The position numbers were made by a program, and so were the translations under genes. A DNA stretch of 64,000 nt from Diplosphaera chodatii (lineage: Eukaryota; Chlorophyta; Trebouxiophyceae; Prasiolales; Stichococcaceae), in NCBI GenBank assembly GCA_032358165.1, contig JAALGY010000038.1, positions 2,356,001 through 2,420,000 on the forward strand. Reading direction: 5' to 3'. Shown here in pieces: positions 1-12,132 of the stretch. Position 1 is the first letter of the stretch, and each line of letters starts with the position of its first letter. The notes under the pieces are model-generated. The model did not search any database. It was not told the DNA's origin and worked only from the letters and a program-made list of their open reading frames with translations.

Positions 1-3000
1 CTGAAGCCGGCTGGCAGCGTGACCAGCTGCGGGCCAGAGGTGTCCAGCGTCACGGTGAAGCTGGCCGTCACGCTGCCGCCTGTGCGGGCCTGGATGACGA
101 CAGTCACCGCGCCGCTGCTCACGCTGGTCATGTACATGGTCGTCACTGACACGCTGCCGCCTGCGGCTGCCGTGATGGCTGCAGGCAGCCCGTCCTTGTT
201 CACGATCACCTGCAGGAACGGTAGTCGTCTCACTGGACAGATGAGCCTGCAGAGCAGTTCTCGATATTGCAGGACTGCAGACTTGCCTGCATCACAAGAT
301 GGAGCAAGAGGTCTGCATGCAGGTCCAGACTACGGCGGGTTTCCGCAATGCTCACCTGATCGGGCGACACCACGGCTGGTGCGTACTTGCCACCGTTCAC
401 GCTGGAGTCCACCACGATGAAGCCGCCGGTTGCTGGGCCGCTGAAGTCAAGGCCGGCATTGCTGCCATAGCCTGTTGGCACGGCCAGGGCGTCGACATTG
501 CTGCCGGCAGGGAGGCCGTCAAAGTCCAGGCCCGCCAGCGGCGGCGGCGGCGGGGAGGCAGCATTCGGCGATGCTGTTGTCGGGGCTGCTGTTGTCGGCG
601 CTGCTGTAGGCGCCTCCTTGGTTGGTGCTGCAGTGGGCGCCGCGGTCGGGCTGGGCGTGGGTGCCGTAGGTGCTGCTGAAGGCGCCTCTGTGGCAGGTGC
701 TGTTGTTGGGCTGGGAGTCGCACCAATATCGGGCACTGGTGTTTCGGTGGTGACTGGCGGCCCTGTGGGGCCGGTGGTCGGGGCTGCAGATGGCACTGCT
801 ATGGGAGTGGCACTCGGAGAAGCCGTCGGGTTGATGGTAGAAGCTGGGGAAGAAGTAGGAGCTGCCGTTGGTGCTGTAGACTGCGCTGTCGGAGTCGCAC
901 TGGGCGCCTGCGTCGCTGCGGGCGGCGGGGTGCCGGCCGCGATGTGGGCCGCGAACTGCAGGTTGTCGACGGCAAACTGGGTGGTAGCCGCCGAGAAGGC
1001 GCCCAGCATGCCAGCGGGGCTGCTGGGCAGGAAAGTGACCTGGTCCAGGCCTGCAAACGCTGAAAGGTCCACCGCCTGCCTGGGGTCTGACGGCAGCAGT
1101 ATCACCGTCCTGCTGGCAACTGCTGCGCCGTCGGCGTAGCCCGTGATGAGCACGTTGACTGCGCTGCCGGTCACGGTGCTCATGTACACCTGCACCAAGC
1201 AACCACGTTGGCCTAAGGCAACGTAACCAGTGAGGGCCCGGAGGTAACAGCACGAAACGCAAGGTGGCATACTGGTGACTCACGTTGCCCAGGTCGAAGC
1301 TGGCGCCTGTATCGACTGAGATGGAGGCAGGCAGGCCCGCGCTGTTGATGATGACCTGCCCAGCAGACAGAACTGACCCTCAGCTCGTCATTGGACCACA
1401 GCAGTCCGACAGAGCTTTGCTGCACCATGCATCTCGTGAGGACGCAGCGTGTAATCAAGTTCCGGCACGTGTGCATGGCTGGCGTTAGTTCATTCTTGTT
1501 TGCAGCACTTTCACCTGGCTTGCAGACACCATGGCAACGTGGTACTTGGATGCGGTGCTGGATGCGTCCACCGCAACGAAGCCACCGTACGCCACCCCAG
1601 CACCTGCGCCGCCATACCCATCTGGGACGCTGCCTGCCGGGATGCCGTCAAAGGTGAGGCCCGCCAGCGGCGGCGCCGTGGGGGCTGCCGAGGGGGCGGC
1701 TGGCTGTGCTGAGGGGGCGGCGGAGGGTGCGGCGGGGCCCGCGGTCGGCGGCGCTGCTGTGGGCCCGGCGGTGGGGGTGGCGGCTGTGGGAGGCGCCGTG
1801 GGCGCCGCCGGCGCCGGGTGGTTGACGAAACCAAGATTGTCAATCGCGAACTGGGTGGTGGCGGCGCCGTAGACGCCCGGGCCAGCGAGCGCGGACGGCA
1901 CGAAGGCAACGTCGTCCAGGCCGCTGAACTGGGACAGGTCCACGGGGAGCTGCGGGAAGATCGGGCTCAACTGTACCGTAGACGTCGCCACGACCGTGCC
2001 GTTGGCGCGGCCGGTGATGACCACAGTGATGGGCTGCCCCGTCACGGTCGTCATGAACACCTGCAGGGGCGGCATGTGCCCAGGCTCGCCTGTCAGCAGC
2101 TCAGCAACGGTGGTGGTATCAGCTCCATCCCACCGCAGCAGATGCTCAACAGGGACACAGATTGTGAAAGCAGAGTGCGCCACACAGGGGGCACCTGTCC
2201 CAGGTCGAAGGTGGCGCCTGCGCTGCCAGTTGCTGTGATGGAGGCCGGCAAGCCACCGCGGTTGATGATCACCTGCAAGGACAGCGACTTCTACATCAAA
2301 GTTCCCAGCTGCCCACCCTTTCTCACGAGAGCGCCCCTCGAGTGGCGATCAGCGCCTCGACGGCAGCATGCCATCAAGGGGTTGCACCTGGGGTGGGGAC
2401 ACCATGGCGGGGTGGTATTTCGAGGATGGGGACGAGGCATCGACAGCCTCGAAGCCGCCGAACGCCACGTCCGTCTCGCCGTTGTACCCCTGCGGCACGC
2501 TGCTGCCAGGTGACACACCTGCACACAAAACACCAAAGTTTTAAATCAGCGTTTAATGAACCCCTTGGTTTGAAAACACTTTCAAAAATGAGGCAAAGTT
2601 TGATGAGGACGTGTCCTAAGTTTGGCCTTGGGATGCACCACCCTTGCATGCCGTGTCTGCCAGCTCATCGTCGAGAAGCTGTCGAAACTCACCCTGGTCA
2701 AAGTTCAAACCGACACTCGGCGTCGGCGCTGGGGTCGAGAGCGAGGGTGCAGCGGTGGGAGTGCTGCCCTGTATCGTTGGCGGCGCGGTGGGTGACGCGG
2801 ACGGCGGCGGGAGGGGAAGGAAAGGGGGGTCCGGGGGCGCGAGCGGGGGCGCGCCGCTCAGGCCGAAGGAGAACTGGGAGCCGCCGCAGTGCCGGTTCGC
2901 GAAGAACAGGTCCACCGTGAAGGGGCGGCCCACGGTCAGGCCCAGCCCCGTCAGATCAAATGTGGCGTTCTGCAGGGAGAACGTGTGACGTTGGCAGCGC

Positions 3001-6000
3001 CCTTTGCATGCTGTGTCGCAGGCTGCGGATGTACGCTGAAAACTGCAGCAACATGTGCGGCCCTGCCATCAGGGGCAACAGCAGGCCCGCAGTCCCACGA
3101 GCAAGCCACGGCTGTTTGTACCTGCGGCGGATGGATGCCTCCCAGGTCGACAACCCGCTGGCCGTTGACATATACCCAGATATCATCGTTGCCCGACACC
3201 GCCAATGACATGCCGGCAGCGTATGCCACCATCAGCTTGCCCTGTATCAGTCGAGGTCTTGGTCACAACCAAGAGTATCATTGACGGAGGTTGGTGACAG
3301 ATGCTGGAGTGAGAATGAGGCCATGCACAGCCGTTCTATATGTTCGATGTACACCGTGTGCAGGGGTGCCAGCATGGGGGAGCGCATGCCGCGGCATCAC
3401 CTGGTACGTCCAGTGGCAGTTGTGCACTGCGCCCGCTGCATTGCCCAGCAGCTGCCCATCGATGGGCCAGAAGCTGTCGGAGCTGAACTGCAGTGCGCCT
3501 GTGCCCGGGCTGTACCTGCAGGGGCAGACGGCAAACTGTGATGCGCTGAAACTTCATTCAGCTGCACCTTGCTCCGAGCTGTCTTGGCACATGGAATCTA
3601 CACATGCACCGAGTATCATGAACAGCCTGAGTATAAGTGCTGCTGCGCAGTTCCAGGTCCATGGCTTGAAAATACTCCAAGAGCCTCACGTCAGAGGGAT
3701 CTGGTAGCTCTTCCAGCGGTTGGCCGGCAGCTGGCTGGTGGGCGCAAACCACTGGCTGAAGGTCGCGGCGCCGTGCGTGGTGGCCGTGCCCGCCTGGCCG
3801 CCCATGTACAGGGGGCTGGTCCCACCCAGCAGCAGGTAGCCGAGCACGCCTCTGTCGTTCTGCAGTGCGCATGTGAGACGACACGCTACTCAATATCAAG
3901 GGGATGACTGCGCACGCTCGCATAGGGGCTGCGCAACAGTGGAGCACCCATCATGTGCACACAATGAGTCCCACTTGAAGCTGCAAACCGTTGCAGCTGG
4001 TGTCATAAGCCCACCATCAGGGAGGTGTACGAAAAGTCGGCATTGAGCGCGGGGGTGAAGTCCCGGATGACCCCGCTGAATTCGGCGGCGCTAGGTGAGG
4101 CAGTGGGGCCCTGGGTCGACTGGATGGTCGGAGCCGCAGTGGGCGCCTTTGTAGGAACCTTTGTCGGTGCCTTTGTGGGTGCCTTTGTGGGCGCAGGGGT
4201 CTTGGGTTTGGTGGGGGCGGGCGTCGGCGCCGGCAGGGGGGCCGAGCATGCCAGCGTGGCCACACCCTTCGCTTGTGCGCACCTGGCACATGGCACACGA
4301 AATGTGAGTGCGCTGGGGACTCCCTGCATATCGGCCCAGCTAGCAGGGTGTCTGGATGGTGTGTCGGGCAGCTGCTGTGGCTAGCTCGCCTGTTGTTCAG
4401 CAGCGTCAGCACCACCCGGTTGGCACCAGCCACAATGTACGGCTTCAGGTTTGCGGTGCCGCCTTTGCCAATGAAGCTGCCCGTCACCTGGTTGGGGACT
4501 CACACCACAACGAAGAGTAAAATGAGTGGCAGCCACAAGATGGTACAGGGTGCAAGCAGGTGCATGAGAGCAGTCGCCACCGAACACCTATGTGAAGAAT
4601 ACTGGTCCCTGGCTTGGCAGCCGCACCTGGCCCTTGTACTTGGCGTTGAAGATGGACACCCGCACAGCATCCTGCGCCGTCGTCACGGCCAGGCTGCAGG
4701 TGTCCGGCGACCGGGTCACCGCCAGATCTGCACATGCATCGGCCAACACTTTCCTGAAAGGGCATTCACCTGCAACGAAAGCGTCAGTTTTGCCACCAAT
4801 CGCAGGCCGGACTGCAGCGACCTCTGGGCCTGGCCTCTGCACGAAGCCCTGTAGTACAGCCAGGCAAAGGCCGCAGGTGCCTCACCTGTCTGGAGGTAGA
4901 CCACGTCCGCCGCCTTGTTGTCGCAGTTGGCCTTGGCGGCGCAGCACACGGCGCCGGTGGCGCCGCCCGGCCCCGCGGCTGTGGCCCTGATGGCTGCGTT
5001 GGCGGGGCACACGCGGCTGCGGGTTGGGCCCGACACCGTCACCTGCGCTGGAGACGTGGGACCATCAGGCCCAGCGTCTCCTCTGAAGCCGAAATGGGTG
5101 TGTTGGCGTGCAGCTTCCCATTACCTTGCACGATAGGTGCAACAGCACAATCGTGAGGACGATCCTGCGTAGCTCTTCATGAGACTGCCCGTTCTGGTTG
5201 TTACCGCAGCGGTGCCGGCTGCTGCTGCGGCCGCCCAGGCGCCCGCGGCGCTGTTCGTGCCCGCCGGGACGGGGAGCGTCGCCATCTGCAGCGCGGTCTT
5301 GCCGGGGGACGCGACGCCGCGGCTGAGGCAGTAGAGGCTGGCGCCCGCCTTGGGCTGCGTGGCAGGAGACGGTGCATGAGGCGCCAGCACAACTTCGCAA
5401 TCAGCACGCTTCGTGGGCGGCTGCAGAGTGGTGCGGACGTTGGCCTTTGCGCACATACATGCAGAGGGTGGGCGCGAGCTTGCATGGCAGGGTGGTGGTG
5501 CTACGACAGCTGCCAGCACCTTGAACAGCTTCCAGGACGGGGCGTAGTTCACACGCGTGACCCTCGCCGCCGTTGCCTTTGGCTTCTTTGCTGTTGGCTT
5601 CGCTGTCGGCTTGGGCACCGCTGCCAGCTGCCGGCCGCCGCCGCCGCCGCCGCCGCCGTTTGCAGCCACAAAGGCGTTGCTGCCCAAGCCGGGCGTCAGC
5701 GACCCCGCGCCCGCCAGCAGCTGCTCGGCGCTCTGCTGCTCCGCCTGCGCAGTGGGGTGAAAACCTGATCGGCGGCGGCAACTCCCGGTTGTTGCATGCC
5801 GGGGGTGGGATTGCAGGGGCAAAGGGGCGGGGGTGGGTGACCCAACACCCGCTCTACTGCACTGATCTGATTGGAACCTGCACATAGGCTCATGCCTCTG
5901 CATAAGTGTGCTTGTTGCAAGCACATTATTGATGCGCAATGCAGCACCTGCAGGTGGCGCGCCGCGGCGGCGATGGCCGCGCGCTGCACCCGTGTCTGGC

Positions 6001-6091
6001 TGGCCACCGCGATGCCCAGGGCGGCGGCCAGTGCAAACAGCACCACCACCGCCAACAAGCAGGCCCGGCGCTGCGCCGCCGTGCCCGCCAT
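1..6091 (-). CDS. Fibro-slime domain surface protein with repeated beta-modules (partial, 3' end outside window)
   Basis: This is a multi-exon gene running off the left edge. The N-terminus (ATG at 6091) is a basic stretch then a hydrophobic signal-anchor (CLLAVVVLFALAAALGIAVA), suggesting a secreted or type II membrane protein. A fibro-slime domain (PA14-like, known from slime-mould and bacterial surface proteins) spans about 4100-2850: exons give VIRDFTPALNADFSYTS, GVLGYLLLGGTSPLYM, FWPIDGQLLGN, the hallmark NDDIWVYVNGQRVVDLGG, and VDLFFANRHCGGSQF. It is followed by at least three modules of about 150 residues (starting near 2700, 1670 and 535). Each opens with a FDGxPAG...GYGG segment, continues VIIN..GLPASI and (V/Y)M(T/S)TVTG, and ends TTQFA(V/I)DNL. 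Long Pro/Thr/Ala linkers of the pherophorin style (APTAAPT, PTKAPTK) separate them. A role in cell wall or matrix adhesion is inferred. Exons lie near 6091-5948, 5744-5526, 5365-5140, 5045-4893, 4740-4600, 4497-4385, 4275-4010, 3866-3700, 3540-3360, 3232-3110, 2975-2690, 2515-2385, 2280-2205, 2060-1530, 1355-1282, 1185-330 and 217-1. Confidence 0.8.
2900..4110 (-). other. Fibro-slime (PA14-like) domain region
   Basis: This part of the surface protein is split over about five exons. The order of conserved blocks matches the family: an opening DFTP..NADF block near 4060, an FSQWF block near 3750, an FWPIDGQ block with NCHWTY near 3440, the DDIWVYVNG / VVDLGGIH block near 3150-3190, and the closing DLFFANRH block near 2890. 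The block order is seen directly. The domain name rests on family knowledge. Confidence 0.78.
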
Positions 6092-7421
6092 CGATGCCGC
6101 CGTTCCGGCCCGCAGGCTGTGCAGTGTTACTCCTCCAGAAGCCCAGCTGTTGTTCCCCTGTGTCGCGAGGCTGTGCGTCGCGTGTCTGGGCCGACCCTGA
6201 GCTCCGTAACTTGACCTGAAGATATTTCGTGACGCCTGGCCGGGTGTTCACGGTTGAATCAGCAGCGTCAGCGGGTTCTTCGCTCGTCCGACTGGCTGGC
6301 ACGGCTGCTGTCTTGTGCTGCCGCCAGCTGTGGCCTCAGTGCACTGAAAGATTGATGTTGCCCACCGCAGCAACGCGAAGTGGCAACTCGCAGGTCAAGG
6401 GGCGCTGTGATCGGTGACCTGGGCGCTGGCTTGCGCCAGATGCACAAGGGCGACGCACGACTGCCGTGGCAAGCGTTTGACGGGTGCTGGTCCAGCAAGC
6501 GGAGTGGCGTGTGAACGTAGCCAGCCGGCTCAGCTTGATTCAAAACGTTGATAGTATGATCTATTCACAGCAGTCCTGATAACAGAACAACATGCAGTGC
6601 AGCTGCGGCCAAGCCGACTACTGTACTAAATCTCGTGCAGCAGTACATTTTAACACGTGCATGTGCAGACGTCAGCAGAGGTCACAACGGGCGCCTGCGC
6701 ATATGAGCGCAAACAAACAACAAAATCAAAGCTCTGACATCGCATTCTGAACCATACTGGGCTGCATGGGTGCTGCCGCGCCACATCAGACAGGAACAGG
6801 CCCCTGCACCTGAATCACCAACTTGCGAGCATAGAAACGCAATGTCTGAGTCTCTCTGTTGACTCACTCACTGTATTGCACAAAGATATGCAAACGAACA
6901 TTGTTTATGCGTCTGCGACTGGGCAGGCGGATGATGTATGATGTCAACATTGGCATCGCACTGCAATGCTCAGCTGGGGTGCATATGGCCGTTTCTCTTC
7001 GAAAGCCACGTCTTATGCACGCAGTCTGTCTGAAAACTTCTGTTGTTTCAACTGGGGGAAGTGCAGTCCACGCCACGCAACCGGCCAGCGCAATGTATTG
7101 GAGCAGGAACGGTAGCACATCCACTGAGTCACAGCCACCAAGGCCGGTGGGGCACAGTGAAGTGCTGCAGGACAGTCAAGTGATATTGAAGATGAACCTG
7201 GGGGCCGCAGAGCCGGATAGGCTGCCGCCGTGGGGTACACACTCAGCAGCTGCACACTGACTGAAGCTGTGCGAAACCATGGGAGATGTTCGCCACGCAC
7301 GCATTTGGGACGCTTGTTGCATACACCGCGCAGCATACCATAGTGGAGCAAGCCGACAGAAGCTGAACAGGGAGATCAAAGCAGGACATCATCTGCATAA
7401 AGTTGGTGGACAGCTAACAAC
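6092..7421. promoter_or_regulatory. Intergenic region between divergent genes
   Basis: This stretch separates two divergently transcribed genes and should hold both promoters and 5' UTRs. Open frames run through the first 200 bases on the minus strand, but they lack exon-like composition and a better start than the ATG at 6091. From about 6540 to 7250 the base composition is less GC-rich, with CA-rich and purine-rich stretches typical of non-coding DNA here. I see no convincing TATA box. Confidence 0.35.
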
Positions 7422-7964
7422 ATGCAGGCGATGCGGCGCGGTAGCAACTTGGCACCAGCGTTGCTGCGGCATGCGGGCGCAGACGCCGCGGCGGCGCCGC
7501 AGCTGCGGCAACCCGCGCAGGCGGCGCAGCGGCGGCTGGCGAGCCCCCAGGGGACCGGCATGCACGGCGAAGGCACAAGCCGGGGTGAAGCTGGACACAA
7601 GAACTTTTGGGAGGCGCCCTTTGAGCCGAGGAGTTGGACGGCAAACCAGAGGGGCTTCGCGGTGCTGGGCATCGCCGGCGTCGGCTGCTACGCGCTGCTG
7701 GGCGGCTGGCTGCGCGCCAAGCAGGCGGACCTGCCGGAGATGAAAAAGGAGAGCAAGCCCGGCGTGCCGCCTGCGGCCGACCCCACCGACCGCCGGCAGC
7801 CGCAGGTCAGCGACGCCGTCGGCGCCGCGTTCCCGATGAAGGAGTCCCTCCGGGCCAGCAGCAATGCTCCTACGGCGTCCCCCCAGCTGAGCGAGAACCG
7901 CCGGCACGGGGAGGCCTTCAACAGCGAGACCGGGGTGCAGGGCCGGAAGGACAACCAGGAGTGA
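7422..7964 (+). CDS. Small single-exon membrane protein, organelle-targeted
   Basis: This intronless gene of 180 residues is unusual in an intron-dense window. The N-terminus is rich in Ala, Arg and Gln with no early acidic residues, as expected of a mitochondrial (or plastid) targeting peptide. A conserved-looking core HKNFWEAPFEPRSW precedes one hydrophobic segment (about residues 68-86, GFAVLGIAGVGCYALLGG). The C-terminal half is hydrophilic, Pro/Ser-rich and probably disordered. I recognise no family. The most likely picture is a single-pass inner-membrane protein, perhaps an accessory subunit of an organellar complex, but this is inference only. It converges on the eIF2B gamma gene 314 bp away. 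Confidence 0.68.
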   Translation: MQAMRRGSNLAPALLRHAGADAAAAPQLRQPAQAAQRRLASPQGTGMHGEGTSRGEAGHKNFWEAPFEPRSWTANQRGFAVLGIAGVGCYALLGGWLRAKQADLPEMKKESKPGVPPAADPTDRRQPQVSDAVGAAFPMKESLRASSNAPTASPQLSENRRHGEAFNSETGVQGRKDNQE

Positions 7965-8278
7965 AGCTTGCGGAACGAATACAGTGTAGGGGGTCACACA
8001 GGGGGTGCTGCTTTGGAACGACAAGGATTTCTATTGCACAGCGTTGAGTTAGCAGCCACTGATGGTGTGTGCGGTCACCAGCGGTATACCATAACCAGAA
8101 TTACCCAGCAGTTGCTAGTAGGTTCTGCGGTGACACCCATGCCTTGAACCTGCTGCTACACCAGTGTCTGCCTGTCCATGCAAAGTCCGTTCAAGGGCTC
8201 TACCACAGCTGTGGTACACCAAAGCCGGGTCCCACCCCCCTGGAGTGGCCGTTGGCACAACGCCGCCGTCACGCCCCG
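7965..8278. other. Convergent intergenic spacer
   Basis: This is the 3' to 3' spacer between the small membrane protein gene and the eIF2B gamma gene. It should contain both 3' UTRs. No coding exon or clear polyadenylation signal was identified. Confidence 0.4.
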
Positions 8279-11200
8279 TCAGCCGCTGCTGCTGTCCGAC
8301 ACCGGCGAGCCCACGGCCGACATCAGGGGCGTGCCCGCCTGCGACGCCTTGGCCGCGTGCGCGAGCGCCTCCCCCCGGTGGTCCGACTGCTCTGTGACCA
8401 GGTACCCGGCGCCCACCTGCAGGCGCAGCAGCATAGCTGTCGCAAGCTATCAAAGACGCAAGCGTGCACATGTGGTGCATCACAACCGCTTGTGCGCCCT
8501 GGTAAGTTTGCGATCGCGAGCACCAGTCCTTCCAACACGACCACACGAAGCCGGGTCTGACAGCCGGGCTGGGGGGCCTGGACAGGTATGCGGACCTGGC
8601 AGTCAGGACGGGAACCTGAGCGGGAGGCGCACCTGGCAGTCCCGCAGGATCGCGTGCTCGTTCACGCGCACGCCGTCGCACAGGATGGACGCCTGGATGT
8701 GCGCGCCGTCCGCCACCCGCACATTCGCCATCAGCACGCTGTTGATCACCTGCGGCGATGCGCCTTCAGGTCGGCACTCCATGCAGCCGAGGCTACAGTG
8801 TGGATTGCTACCGTAACGTGGGTCGGATGTCTATCGACCAGATGAAGGCATGCGATGCTGGCAGTCAAGATGCTGGCAAGCACAGTCATCTTGGTATGTT
8901 GACATTCACATGTGACATCCGCAGCCCCCTCACCTTCACATTGCTGCCGAGCACGCAGCCGGGGCCGATGACGCTGCGCTTGACGCTGGTCTTGTCGCCG
9001 ATGTCTGCGCCCGCCGCAATGATGCACCCAGCACCCACTGCATCCATCAGTACACCGATACCCTTGATTTTGGGTGATGTCCAGAATGTATGTGAGGTAG
9101 GTAGGGCGTCCAGCTGTACATTGATTGTCACCCTGATGTGTCACCCTGAAACCCTTCGGTGAGCGCAGCGCTGGCACACAAGTTTCGTGGGCAACACAGG
9201 TGAAGGGCCTTCGCCACGCATGGTTGAACAACCAAACGCCTTGTTGCGCATCCCTGCATTATCGCCGACATGGACAGTTGGGACCGGTCAGCAGCACTGG
9301 CAGCCGAAACCCTACCCGTGGCCTTGGTGCCCAGGCGCTTGGGCGGCTCCATCCAGTTCTCGTGGCGCGGGTTGGTGGCGGGCCCCAGCAGCCGCGCCGC
9401 CAGCGCCGGCGTCGCCACATCCCTGCAGCCCCGCAGCGTGTACATGGAGTACCATCTCAGGGTGAACGACAAGATGATAGCTGCGTCCGTCAGCCAGCGG
9501 CGCCTGCTCTGCCAGCAAGACCTCACTTCAGTCGGCATGGTTGCGGGGGCTACTTTGGAGCAGCAGATGTCAGATGCAATGTGGCAAGCAGCAGGTCCAC
9601 CTTCAAGAGGTTTTGAGCGCACTCCCAAGCAAAGAGAGGCCCTTGCCGCTGGTCGACGGCGACAATGCCGTGCCAGCAGCGGAAAAGGGTCCTGCTCCTA
9701 CAGTCACATACACCTGAGCTTGTCAGCCACCTGTTGATCTCGCCGTAGCTGTTGGGCGTGTTGGCGCGCGCGCAGAAGCGGTCGGCCCCCGCCATGTAGG
9801 CGCCCACGCCGCCGGCCCGCGCGACGTTGGGCCGCGCCCCGTGCCCCGCCACGCCGCCCGCGCCCCCCGCGCCGCTCGGCCGGTACGCATGGCTCATGTC
9901 CGACACGAAGTCTGGGGACAGGGCACAACAGCGTGGTGGTGGGGTTGGTTGCAGAGGTGAGCGTTTGCATACATGTCTGATGAGCTCAAGGTGAGGCTGG
10001 CATGCAGGGCCGTTCACTGCGCAGCGCTATCGCACAGCAGCAGGATGCGACGGTGCCATCACTGCCCACAGTGGGCGGCTCATGCAGCTGAGGTCACCAT
10101 GGGGATACTTCTGAACCAGAGTGCCGGCCGTACGCGCATCATAGACAGGCATTGAGGTAGAAACAAGCAGGGACGGAGCGGGCTTGGGAGACCAGGGCGT
10201 GGGCCCCCACCCCGCACGGACGACGACAGCCCGCCGTCCAGCGCCGCCTGCAGCTTCAGGCTGTCGGAGCGCAGCGCCTCAATGCGCGCCGCCGGGCGGT
10301 CGAACTGGTGCCGCACCATGTACGGCAGCACCTCCTGTCCCCAGCAGGAGCAATGCATGTCTGTGTCGTCCAAGCTTCAAGCGGTGCCTCGCTAAGGATC
10401 ACATCACCTCCTATGTCATCAGCCCGAGACCACATGCAACGTGAAGGTTTAGCATAGAGGCGACAACTGAACACACACTCGACTTGGAGTGCTTTCTGAA
10501 GGACCAAAGCGGTCTGTCAACTGCACATCTGCGTTTGTTGGTCGCTAAACTGGAGAGCAGCTTGGTGGCGGCATGAGCATACAACACGGTTTTTCATGGA
10601 CCAGTTCCGACCTGCTTGAGGCTGGAGTGCATCGGCCGGGCGTCAAGCGCCATCAGCAGCGCCGTCCGGTCGAACACGTAGCAGTGCGCGTCTGTCAGGT
10701 CTGTCCGCAGGGTGAGAGCCCCCGCCCGCCGCAGCGCCGGCAGCGGCAGCCTGCGCAACATGGGCAGGCGAGCCGCGTGTCCTGGTCGTCCACCACTGCG
10801 TTTGCTGAACGTGTGTGTCGGCTGCTGCAGCAGCGAGTAGTGGCATTCTGGCCGCGAGCCTCGAGCGGCATCCTCCTTGATGAAGAGGATGGTGCGCCTG
10901 TGACATCGTGCCCCTCTATGCCGTGAGATGGGTGCTGCAGCGCCGAAAAAGCTCACCCGATGTCTCGCCGGGCGTCTGGGCTGGCCGCGAAAAACAGCAG
11001 CGTGTGCCCCGAGGCGTCCAGGCCTGCATGTGGCAACTTCCCCAAGTGTAGCAGGCTGTCTGAGCACCGTGTTGCCATGGGGAGTGGCCAGTCTGCGATA
11101 TGAAGGCACAAGAGACAACAGCGGTAGCATAGCTGACGTCACAGCAGCGTTTGAAGCATGAACTAGCTTCCTGCTACATAAGCCCACCGACGTAGTCGAC

Positions 11201-12132
11201 GTTTTTTGGCGCCTTTCCCGGTTTGCACTCGGCGCTCGCCAGCCCCCGCCGCGGCGCCAGCAGGCTGGTGGCAGCCGCCCCGCGCACCTGCGTATTATCT
11301 AATATTATATTATTATTGTTGTTATTATTATCCCACTGTATTCGTGTTCCTGGCTGCCGTCGGCTGTCTGCACGGTCTTCCGTCTGCAGCGCTGTGCGTT
11401 CGCTGCGACGTCAGCTGGAGGCGGCGCCCCCGGTTCTGCAGGTGTGCCAATCGCAGGCTCACCGTGTGCGCGGCCAGCACGGCCCCCAGCGACACGTCCG
11501 ACACCAGGTCTGCCGACAGCACCGCCACGGCGTCCGCCACCAGGCTGCCGGCCACCGCCCGCAGCGCGTCCGCCGAGCCGAGCCCCGAGGCGACCGCCCG
11601 CACCTGCGCGGTGCAGCAGCACGACATGAGGCATCCGCTTGACGGCCCTCGGACGGCGTGCACACCTGCAGTGAGCCGCGGTTCAGGGATGGCACTGAAG
11701 ACTGGGTTCCAAGGTTGTAGAGGGGTGCCTCCAGGTGCAGGTCGCCCTCGTAGTGCTCGTTGATCCAGGACTGCACCCGCCCGGCCGTCTCATCGCCAGA
11801 GCACACCTGCAGCAGGATCATGGAGCATGACAACCCTGAGAGTTGCATTGTACGTTGTGCCGCGGCGTGAAGCGCTGGGCATGTGCATGCGCATGTGCAG
11901 CTTGGCTGCTGCCGATGGACACAACCATCATGCGGTAGCAGGGTTGCATGCATAGGCTCACCACCAGCACGTGGCGGATGCCAGAGTGCTCGATCATGGC
12001 GAGCGGGAAGGACAGCAGCGGGCGGTTGCCGACGGGCAGCAGCGCCTTGGGCGTGGCGGGGCTGTTCAGCGGGTACAGCCGCGAGCCGGTGTCGCTGGCC
12101 AGGATGACCGCCTGAGGTGAGGGCCCCCGCAT
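8279..12132 (-). CDS. EIF2B3: Translation initiation factor eIF2B subunit gamma
   Basis: This is the gamma subunit of eIF2B, the guanine nucleotide exchange complex that recycles eIF2 in translation initiation. The ATG at 12132 begins MRGPSPQAVILASDTGSRL, a nucleotidyltransferase-like N-terminus continuing PKALLPVGNRPLLSFPL. The usual GG of catalytic sugar-nucleotide transferases is absent here, as in other eIF2B gamma proteins. Later exons give GLGSADALRAVAGSLV with VLSADLVSDVSL (11607-11461), KAPKNVDYVG, GLDASGHTLLFF and LRTDLTDAHCYVFDR. The C-terminus is a left-handed beta-helix: VGAGCIIAAGADIGDKTSVK then RSVIGPGCVLGSNVKV (near 9040-8936), VINSVLMANVRVADGAHI, and VGAGYLVTEQSD before the TGA. 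That match (IG..SSIKRSVIG in the family) separates it from AGPase and GMPP. About twelve exons: 12132-11960, 11808-11730, 11607-11461, 11290-11170, 11025-10955, 10790-10606, 10335-10200, 9914-9726, 9440-9325, 9040-8936, 8750-8627 and 8422-8279. Confidence 0.85.
11296..11336. repeat. ATT-rich microsatellite inside an eIF2B gamma intron or exon edge
   Basis: A short AT-only tract built of ATT/TTA/TTG triplets stands out in otherwise GC-rich sequence. It lies just upstream (in gene direction) of the exon encoding VRGAAATSLL, so it sits in the polypyrimidine/branch region of that intron on the minus strand. Confidence 0.7.

Noticed and set aside
498..1139. 213-residue plus-strand ORF rich in Gly, Ala and Val
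   Set aside because: It is the antisense image of the Pro/Thr/Ala linker of the fibro-slime gene. Its composition follows from that linker, and it has no motif of its own.
5121..6302. 393-residue minus-strand ORF
   Set aside because: It covers parts of two true exons but reads through introns and the 5' UTR. The spliced model from the ATG at 6091 explains the motifs better.
8279..12132. ADP-glucose pyrophosphorylase or GDP-mannose pyrophosphorylase
   Set aside because: The nucleotidyltransferase start fits, but the catalytic GG is missing and the beta-helix block KTSVKRSVIG is that of eIF2B gamma.
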